Of a stretch of DNA of 6,222 nucleotides, positions 1-6,222 are shown piece by piece (position 1 is the first letter of the stretch; each line of letters begins with the position of its first letter). The position numbers and the translations under genes are program-made. Origin of the DNA: Deinococcus sp. (GTDB lineage Bacteria; Deinococcota; Deinococci; Deinococcales; Deinococcaceae); NCBI GenBank assembly GCA_028287665.1, contig JAQBPF010000076.1:1-6222 (forward strand), written 5' to 3'. Below the pieces are notes generated by a model. That model was not told where the DNA came from and made no database searches. It saw nothing but the letters and a program-made list of their open reading frames with translations.

Positions 1-440
1 GTGGCAGCTGCGGCAAGGTCGCTGCTCTGAGCCGCCGTTTGCAGGGCGGCAGGTTTGATGGTGCCGCCCGGAATCAGGCTGCTCAGAATGGCGTCTGCGC
101 CGCGTCCACCCACCACACCACGGGCAATGGTCTTCAGGTTCACCAGATCCCACTTCATCAGCAGGGCCTGAATCTCGCGTTTGGCGTCGCCATCGGCAAA
201 GTTCAGCACCTTCTGGGTGGTGGCAAACAGGTTCTCGGACAGGGCACGGTCAAGTTCGGGCAGGCCCGCACCTTCGGTGGTGGTTTCGCGCATGTTGGCG
301 GCCAGTTCGGTTTCGGTCAGCACGCGCAGGAATTCCTGATAGCTGCCCGACGAGAGCGCCGAGTCGAGCGAGCGCCCGTCGAGCAGTTTGGTTCGCATAA
401 TGCGGACACGCGTGTTGATGTAAGCGTAATCGTCGGGCAT
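1..440 (-). CDS. atpC: V/A-type ATP synthase subunit C (N-terminal part, cut by window edge)
   Basis: Subunit C (NtpC; related to eukaryotic subunit d) sits as a funnel-shaped socket on the proteolipid ring and joins it to the central DF shaft of the rotary ATPase. The frame is open from an ATG at 440 down to the window edge, giving 146 residues of a family that is usually about 320, so the C-terminal half is missing. It begins MPDDYAYINTRVRIMRTKLL, the typical tyrosine- and arginine-rich start of the family. Residues 97-107 (WDLVNLKTIAR) match the conserved D-x-x-N-L-x-x-x-x-R helix. The predicted fold is almost all alpha-helical and has no membrane segment. The ATG is preceded by AAAGGA, which overlaps the stop of the upstream atpE gene; the gap is only 10 bp, so it belongs to the same transcript. 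The family call is secure; the rest of the protein cannot be judged. Confidence 0.93.
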   Translation of the reverse strand, partial: MPDDYAYINTRVRIMRTKLLDGRSLDSALSSGSYQEFLRVLTETELAANMRETTTEGAGLPELDRALSENLFATTQKVLNFADGDAKREIQALLMKWDLVNLKTIARGVVGGRGADAILSSLIPGGTIKPAALQTAAQSSDLAAAA

Positions 441-450
441 GGGGCGTCCT

Positions 451-1312
<862 letters not shown>

Positions 1313-1329
1313 AGGGAACACTCCTGAAA

Positions 1330-3401
<2,072 letters not shown>

Positions 3402-3405
<4 letters not shown>

Positions 3406-3719
3406 GGCAACACCGCCTTCAAAATGTGCTCGGCGGCCTGCTGAATCCGGGCGCTGGCCCGTTCACGCGACACCTGCGCGTCACCTTCCGCCTGCGCGGT
3501 GGCATCGGCACGAATAGCCTGCGTTTCGGTGGTTAGCTGCCCGTCATGTTCGGCCTGCATGGCCTGAGCACGCGCCTCGGCGTCACGGAGAATACGGGCC
3601 GCTTCCTGCTCAGCAGCCTCGACCTCCCGTTTCGCTTCCTCGCGGGCCGCTTCGATCTGGGCGTCCAGCGCGGCCTCACGGCTGGCCAGTTCACTCAAGA
3701 CTCGACTTGAAGCGTCCAA
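3402..3719 (-). CDS. atpG: V/A-type ATP synthase subunit G (peripheral stalk coiled coil; called H in archaea)
   Basis: This is a small soluble protein that forms a heterodimeric coiled coil with subunit E in the peripheral stalk. With the TTG start it has 105 residues ([20 protein letters not shown] after the initiator), matching the family's usual 100-120. It is almost entirely helical and rich in Ala, Glu, Arg and Gln, with heptad-like spacing through about residue 100, and it has no membrane segment. Assignment rests on this composition and on its place directly before subunit I, as in Thermus and Deinococcus operons. The TTG at 3719 is chosen because AAAGGAGG lies exactly 7 bp upstream. 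The longer frame opening with GTG at 3767 would put this ribosome binding site inside the coding region and add a non-family sequence. It is the first gene of the operon, and its stop overlaps the GTG of atpI by four bases (GTGA), so the two are translationally coupled. Confidence 0.88.
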
Positions 3720-3726
3720 ATCCCCT

Positions 3727-3734
3727 CCTCCTTT
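3727..3734 (-). promoter_or_regulatory. Strong ribosome binding site deciding the TTG start of atpG
   Basis: On the minus strand AAAGGAGG ends 7 bp before the TTG at 3719. This is a near-perfect anti-16S match at ideal distance and is the main reason for preferring TTG over the upstream GTG. A strong site with a weak start codon may set the level of the first stalk subunit; that part is inference. Confidence 0.8.
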
Positions 3735-3842
3735 ACCATCGCGGCTCAAGACACCCAAACAGACCACCCTAAAAACGGTGGCATGAAAGGGTGCCGGAGC
3801 TGTGGTGGCCCGACCCTTAGAATGACGTCAGACTCAGCAAGC

Positions 3843-3851
3843 ATCCTAACA
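3843..3851 (-). promoter_or_regulatory. Possible extended -10 promoter element of the ATPase operon
   Basis: The minus strand reads TGTTAGGAT here, which fits the extended -10 pattern TG-n-TAnnnT. It lies about 125 bp before the atpG start. No convincing -35 hexamer is found 16-18 bp upstream; that position is occupied by the inverted repeat at 3855-3877. A promoter is expected somewhere in 3720-4077, and this is only the best candidate I see, with short and degenerate support. Confidence 0.25.
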
Positions 3852-3854
3852 CAC

Positions 3855-3877
3855 GCCCCCAATTGGACTGGGGGGGC
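3855..3877. repeat. Small inverted repeat (GCCCCC ... GGGGGC) near the possible ATPase promoter
   Basis: GCCCCC (3855-3860) is complementary to GGGGGC (3872-3877) with an 11-base loop that contains the AATTGG half of the palindrome CCAATTGG (3859-3866). It could be an operator or a weak stem-loop. It has no adjacent T-run on either strand, so it is not an obvious terminator. Confidence 0.35.
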
Positions 3878-3976
3878 ATGCGTCCCGGTGAAGGCAACTT
3901 GGCTAGCGCCCGCGCCCAAAGCACCGTCAGGTTGGCTACCGTTCCGGTCCCCACCCCCCGAAATTGGCACAGCAGT

Positions 3977-4008
3977 GCCCGCCACTGGGGATGCGGTCAG
4001 TGGCGGGC
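3977..4008 (-). terminator. Perfect 11-bp stem-loop downstream of amtB, probable transcript end or processing hairpin
   Basis: GCCCGCCACTG (3977-3987) is exactly complementary to CAGTGGCGGGC (3998-4008), leaving a 10-base loop. The stem is 9/11 G-C pairs, so it would be very stable in RNA of either strand. It lies about 70 bp past the amtB stop. Neither strand has a T-run after it, so it is not a canonical intrinsic terminator; it could instead be a U-less terminator, an RNA 3'-end protector, or a copy of a dispersed small repeat. An overlapping smaller stem (GGCAC-AGCA-GTGCC, 3966-3979), followed on the minus strand by AATTT, could compete with it. The strand is given as minus because amtB is the nearest upstream gene. 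Confidence 0.5.
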
Positions 4009-4077
4009 CAGACGTGGAAGTTCGGATGTCAGGGAACAGCGTGGAGAGTGGAAAGATTCAGAGAGAAAGGGAGGACT

Positions 4078-5385
4078 TCAGTCGCCGCCGACGAACACAG
4101 GTGCACCGAGTCCAGTTTCGCTCTCGCTGTAGCCCTGTTCGCTGTGGGCGCTGATGTCGATGCCCGTAATTTCCTGGCTGGCAGGAATCCGCAGCGGCAT
4201 GATCAGGCCGACCAGTTTGAGCAGCACGAATGTGCCGACGCCCGTAAAGATCACGGTGAACAGAACAGCCACGAACTGCGTGCCCATCTGCTCGGCAAAG
4301 GGTTTGCCGCTGCCGGTCGTCCAGGCCAGGGCTCCGGTCAACAGTGCGCCCACGATTCCGGCGACGCCGTGGCAGGCGAAGACGTCCAGAGCGTCATCGG
4401 CCTTGAGGGCCGCCTTGAGTTGCACGGCCCAGTAGGAAGCGCTGGCGGCAACGACGCCCAGCACGATGGCCGCCCAGGGGCTGACGAAGGCGCAGGCGGG
4501 CGTGATGGCGACCAGACCGACAACCAAGCCGGTCGCGGCACCGACGGCGGTGGGCTTGCCATTGCGGCCACTTTCCCAGGCGAGCCAGGCCAGCATGGCG
4601 GCGGCAGGAGCGATCAGCGTGGTGATGAAGGCGAGTCCGGCCGTCTGGTTGGCGGCGAGGGCCGAACCTGCGTTAAAGCCCATCCAGCCGAACCACAGCA
4701 GGCCAGCGCCCAGCAGCACGAAGGGAACGTTGTGGGGAATGTGGGCGGTGCGGCCATGTCCGATGCGGGGGCCGACGACCATAGCGGCGACGAGCGCACT
4801 CACGCCAGCAGCGATGTGAACCACGGTGCCGCCTGCAAAATCCAGTGCGCCGTCTTTGAAGAGCCAGCCGTCGGCACTCCAAACGATATGGGCCAGAGGC
4901 GCGTAAATCAGCAGGCTCCAGAGGCCGCCAAACAGCAGGTACGCGCCGAACCGCATGCGCTCGACAATTGCGCCCGAAATCAGGGCCAGCGCGATGATGG
5001 CGAACATGCCCTGAAACGCGGCAAACACGAAGGTCGGAATGGTGCCGCTGAGTTGGTCTTTCAACCCTTCCAGACCAAAGTTGGCGAAGCTGCCGAAGAA
5101 GGCATTGCCGCCGGAACCGAAGGCGATGGTGTAGCCCGCCAGAGTCCACAGCACGGCCACCAGACCAATCGCCACGAAGCTCATCATCATGGTGTTCAGC
5201 ACGCTCTGGGCGCGGGTCAGGCCGCCGTAAAAGAAGGCCAGGCCGGGCGTCATCAGCAGCACCAGGGCCGAGGCCACCAGCAGCCACGCGGTATCGCCCG
5301 AATCCAGTTTGGGCGTCGCCGCCTGGGCGAGGGCCGCGCCGCTGAGCAGCAGCAGGGTGGGCAGGGTCTTGTTCAGGTTCTTCAT
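4078..5385 (-). CDS. amtB: Ammonium channel/transporter AmtB
   Basis: This inner-membrane trimeric channel conducts ammonium into the cell and is closed by the PII protein when nitrogen is plentiful. It has 435 residues. Residues 1-22 look like a cleavable signal peptide (ALAQA before ATPK), as in E. coli AmtB, and about eleven transmembrane helices follow. The pore residues are present: the twin histidines His190 (in LDFAGGTVVHI) and His339 (in DVFACHGVAGI), Asp182, the Phe gate at about Phe128 and Phe237, Trp169 and Ser241, matching E. coli His168, His318, Asp160, Phe107, Phe215, Trp148 and Ser219 by alignment from memory. The cytoplasmic tail keeps the GlnK-contact motif (GIDISAHSEQGY, 408-419) and adds about 16 residues. 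The ATG at 5385 has GGAGG 7 bp upstream. It follows the PII gene by 124 bp on the same strand, the usual glnK-amtB arrangement. Confidence 0.97.
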   Translation of the reverse strand: MKNLNKTLPTLLLLSGAALAQAATPKLDSGDTAWLLVASALVLLMTPGLAFFYGGLTRAQSVLNTMMMSFVAIGLVAVLWTLAGYTIAFGSGGNAFFGSFANFGLEGLKDQLSGTIPTFVFAAFQGMFAIIALALISGAIVERMRFGAYLLFGGLWSLLIYAPLAHIVWSADGWLFKDGALDFAGGTVVHIAAGVSALVAAMVVGPRIGHGRTAHIPHNVPFVLLGAGLLWFGWMGFNAGSALAANQTAGLAFITTLIAPAAAMLAWLAWESGRNGKPTAVGAATGLVVGLVAITPACAFVSPWAAIVLGVVAASASYWAVQLKAALKADDALDVFACHGVAGIVGALLTGALAWTTGSGKPFAEQMGTQFVAVLFTVIFTGVGTFVLLKLVGLIMPLRIPASQEITGIDISAHSEQGYSESETGLGAPVFVGGD

Positions 5386-5509
5386 GTCTCTCCCTCCGGG
5401 GTTGGGGGCCTACTCAAATCAACTGCAGCACAGCTCAACAGCAGCGCAGCGCGGTTCTGTCTTCGCCTCTCGCTTTACTCGGTGCAGCAAAGGCCGAACT
5501 GCCATCCAC
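5386..5509. other. 124-bp gap between glnK and amtB
   Basis: This gap is longer than usual for a tightly coupled operon. I see the amtB ribosome binding site (GGAGG, 5393-5397) and a GC-rich run of GCTGC/GCGCTGC-like repeats on the minus strand, but no clear terminator or -35/-10 pair. The two genes are most likely co-transcribed, as is usual for the pair. Confidence 0.5.
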
Positions 5510-5884
5510 TCAGAAGGTCGGCGTCAGTTTCTTTTCGGTGACAGGCGTCAGGGCAGCGCTGTCTTCTTCGCCTGTGCGAATCCGTACCACCCGGTCAAGC
5601 GTCTGCACAAAAATCTTGCCGTCGCCCACCTCGCCTGTGCGTGCGCCCCGGCAGATGGCGTCTATGGCAACCTGCACAAACGGTTCGGACACGGCCATCC
5701 GGAATTCCACCTTGTCGCGGAATTCGACCATGACGCGGGTGCCCCGGTAGTGCTCTACGACTTCCTGCTCACCGCCGTGCCCGCTGACGCGGCTGAGGGT
5801 GATCCCGCTGATCCCTGCTTGAAACAGAGCTTCCTTGACCTGTTGCACCCGCTCGGGGCGCACAACCGCCGTGATCAGTTTCAT
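5510..5884 (-). CDS. glnK: Nitrogen regulatory protein PII (GlnK/GlnB type)
   Basis: This small trimeric signal protein binds ATP/ADP and 2-oxoglutarate and controls AmtB and nitrogen metabolism. It has 124 residues against the usual 112, with about 12 extra at the C-terminus (TPVTEKKLTPTF). It starts MKLITAVVRPERVQQVKEAL, the typical first strand and helix. Nucleotide-site residues are conserved: Lys58, TGEVGDGK at 83-90 (Lys90) and RIRTGEE at 101-107. The T-loop (about 36-54) keeps Tyr46-Arg47-Gly48, and Arg47 is the residue that enters the AmtB pore in E. coli GlnK. Position 51 is Val instead of the uridylylated Tyr, and position 39 is Glu instead of Gln. From memory, Thermus PII shares this loop type. 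The ATG at 5884 is chosen because AAAGGAG (5890-5896) precedes it; the frame extends upstream to 5938 but that part is not PII-like. The gene is named glnK from its amtB neighbour; glnB would be an equally valid family name. Confidence 0.95.
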   Translation of the reverse strand: MKLITAVVRPERVQQVKEALFQAGISGITLSRVSGHGGEQEVVEHYRGTRVMVEFRDKVEFRMAVSEPFVQVAIDAICRGARTGEVGDGKIFVQTLDRVVRIRTGEEDSAALTPVTEKKLTPTF

Positions 5885-5966
5885 GGCGTCTCCTTTGCAC
5901 TGCGTGATTTGCAGGCCGTCAGTCTTAGCTCGGTGCATCCCTGCATAGGTTCAGTGTGAGTAAGTC

Positions 5967-5982
5967 TGTGCAACTTGTCAAC
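5967..5982 (-). promoter_or_regulatory. GACA-motif copy 3, operator-like, overlapping a possible -35
   Basis: The minus strand reads GTTGACAAGTTGCACA. It has a CAA-G-TTG dyad core and resembles the two upstream copies (shared pattern T-[G/T]-GACA-[A/T]-[C/G]-T). It includes the TTGACA hexamer, so a protein bound here would touch a possible -35 element. Confidence 0.35.
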
Positions 5983-5990
5983 GAAAACTC

Positions 5991-6004
5991 GGACAGATGT
6001 CCAG
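5991..6004 (-). promoter_or_regulatory. GACA-motif copy 2, perfect palindrome GGACA-TC-TGTCC
   Basis: The minus strand reads CTGGACATCTGTCC; positions 5991-6002 are a perfect 5+5 inverted repeat with a 2-base centre. It shares CTGGACA-n-CT with copy 1 and lies 22 bp upstream of copy 3, counted GACA to GACA. Confidence 0.4.
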
Positions 6005-6020
6005 ATTAAGATGATCAGTT

Positions 6021-6036
6021 TGCACAAGTTGTCCAG
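6021..6036 (-). promoter_or_regulatory. GACA-motif copy 1, operator-like ACAA-C-TTGT dyad
   Basis: The minus strand reads CTGGACAACTTGTGCA, with an ACAA-C-TTGT palindromic core (6024-6032). Its GACA lies 32 bp upstream of that of copy 2. Together with copies 2 and 3 it suggests a set of binding sites on roughly one helix face. Confidence 0.4.
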
Positions 6037-6063
6037 AACGCGGGCCTTGTATGAAGATGACTC

Positions 6064-6077
6064 GGCAAACTGTTGCC
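6064..6077. repeat. Inverted repeat GGCAA-ACTG-TTGCC
   Basis: GGCAA (6064-6068) and TTGCC (6073-6077) form a 5+5 dyad with a 4-base centre, upstream of the GACA motifs. It could be another operator or chance. It resembles a sigma-54 GG/GC pair but the spacing is one base short. Confidence 0.3.
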
Positions 6078-6133
6078 AAAAGCATGGACGCTTTACCGTC
6101 GAAGAATTGACATACGGAGAAAATGTGGCACCG

Positions 6134-6164
6134 AAAAAAAGAGAGGCCCGTGATGGCTCCTCTC
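6134..6164 (-). terminator. Intrinsic terminator of a gene beyond the right edge
   Basis: On the minus strand GAGAGG (6164-6159) pairs with CCTCTC (6146-6141) across a 12-base loop that can add two C-G pairs, and it is followed directly by seven T (6140-6134). This is the standard hairpin plus U-tract and works only for leftward transcription. It isolates glnK-amtB from whatever lies to the right, so the glnK promoter must be downstream of it. Confidence 0.85.
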
Positions 6165-6194
6165 CCCTGCTGTATAAAAACAAAACTGGCTTGA

Positions 6195-6222
6195 CTACAG
6201 AATTCGGCGGCCCCGCACCCGC
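6195..6222 (-). CDS. Possible last codons of an upstream gene (partial, very short)
   Basis: The terminator at 6134-6164 implies a minus-strand gene ending just to its right. One minus frame ends with TAG at 6197-6195, about 30 bp before the hairpin, a natural spacing, and would give a C-terminus ending RVRGRRIL. Only eight codons are inside the window, so no family can be named and the stop may be accidental. Confidence 0.25.

Larger units (their letters stand above)
3720..4077. other. 358-bp intergenic region between amtB and the ATPase operon
   Basis: No credible gene is seen in this stretch. The frames open here on either strand lack a ribosome binding site, have non-protein-like composition, or run into amtB antisense. 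It must hold the 3' end of the glnK-amtB transcript and the promoter of the ATPase operon, unless the operons are co-transcribed. Contents are a perfect 11-bp hairpin (3977-4008), an alternative 5-bp hairpin (3966-3979), a minus-strand G-tract pair (3949-3959), an inverted repeat (3855-3877) and a possible -10 element (3843-3851). No tRNA or recognisable riboswitch was found. Confidence 0.7.
5885..6133 (-). promoter_or_regulatory. Control region upstream of glnK-amtB (A+T-richer, rich in dyads)
   Basis: This 249-bp stretch has no supported gene and is clearly lower in G+C than its neighbours (about 45% in 6001-6060). It must contain the glnK promoter. On the minus strand a consensus -35 hexamer TTGACA (5976-5981) is followed after 17 bp by CACACT (5953-5958), which keeps only A2 and T6 of the -10 consensus. 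A second possibility is TGGACA (6030-6035) with CTTAAT (6005-6010), spaced too widely at 19 bp. Neither is convincing alone. It also contains the three GACA motifs and the dyads listed separately, so regulated transcription is likely; the regulator is unknown. Confidence 0.55.

Noticed and set aside
3949..3959. G-quadruplex candidate on the minus strand (GGGGGGTGGGG)
   Set aside because: Only two long G-tracts are adjacent; the next GGG runs are more than 30 bases away, so four tracts with short loops are not available.
3885..4055. Cobalamin-riboswitch lookalike on the plus strand (CCGGTGAAGG, GCCACTGGGG, GATGTCAGGGA)
   Set aside because: The pieces resemble consensus boxes, but GCCACTG is locked in a perfect 11-bp hairpin, the CCCGCaACTGT and ACCTGCC elements are missing, and no plus-strand gene follows.
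3783..4154. Plus-strand frame in the intergenic region (123 codons)
   Set aside because: No Shine-Dalgarno sequence before its ATG, no protein-like pattern, and its end runs antisense into amtB.
3964..5541. Plus-strand open frame of 525 codons
   Set aside because: Antisense to amtB over most of its length, with low-complexity Gly/Gln/His/Ala composition and no recognisable domain; a shadow frame.
5885..5938. N-terminal extension of PII (MHRAKTDGLQ...)
   Set aside because: The ATG at 5884 has an AAAGGAG site 5 bp away and begins with the conserved first PII strand; the extension is not PII-like.
6062..6079. Sigma-54-like promoter (TTGGCA ... TTTGCC) upstream of glnK
   Set aside because: GG and GC are 9 bases apart where sigma-54 promoters need 10, the sequence is a simple palindrome, and Deinococcus is not known to have RpoN.
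5881..6183. Minus-strand frame of about 100 codons ending in an ATGA overlap with glnK
   Set aside because: The overlap with the glnK start is suggestive, but the frame reads through a strong terminator (6134-6164), has no ribosome binding site at its start, has much lower G+C at third positions than the neighbours, and crosses the dyad-rich control region.
6123..6194. Plus-strand 23-residue ORF with GGAG close to its ATG
   Set aside because: The ribosome binding site is only 3 bp from the start, and most of the ORF is the terminator hairpin and A-run; no promoter or homologue is evident.

Overview
The window looks like part of a Deinococcus chromosome, or a close relative in the Deinococcus-Thermus phylum. 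The evidence is high G+C coding DNA, a bacterial V/A-type ATPase gene order (G-I-K-E-C) as known from Thermus and Deinococcus, and a PII protein with the Thermus-style T-loop. No read or database search supports the genus; it is a call from remembered family features. Every supported gene lies on the minus strand, so transcription runs from right (6222) to left (1). The long plus-strand reading frames are antisense shadows of these genes.

Right edge (about 6134-6222): a minus-strand hairpin with a T-run is a convincing intrinsic terminator for a gene whose body lies outside the window. Next comes an A+T-richer control region (about 5885-6133). It holds dyads and three similar GACA-centred motifs spaced about 32 and 22 bp apart. 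It leads into glnK/glnB (5884-5510, PII signal protein) and amtB (5385-4078, ammonium channel), the classic ammonium-uptake pair. PII senses ATP/ADP and 2-oxoglutarate and plugs AmtB through its T-loop. This PII has Val where the uridylylated Tyr51 would be, but keeps Arg47, the residue that enters the AmtB pore.

Intergenic stretch 3720-4077: 358 bp without a credible gene. It carries a perfect 11-bp hairpin, G/C tracts, a smaller inverted repeat and a weak extended -10 candidate. The end of the amtB transcript and the start of the ATPase operon must both lie here, unless the two operons are co-transcribed.

Left part (3719 to 1 and beyond): the first five genes of a V/A-type ATPase operon. 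They are the peripheral-stalk subunit G (TTG start), the membrane stator subunit I (GTG start overlapping the previous stop), the proteolipid K, the peripheral-stalk subunit E and the central-stalk attachment subunit C, which is cut by the window edge. Gaps are -4, 17, 1 and 10 bp, so this is one tightly coupled transcript. Subunits F, A, B and D would be expected to follow to the left. Together the proteins form the rotary proton-translocating ATP synthase/ATPase: K makes the rotor ring, I the proton half-channels, E/G the stators, and C joins the rotor ring to the central shaft.

The content is mostly conserved housekeeping genes. I see no mobile element, CRISPR array, RNA gene or defence-type cassette. 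The points worth a second look are regulatory: the motif array before glnK, the hairpin between the operons, and the altered PII T-loop.
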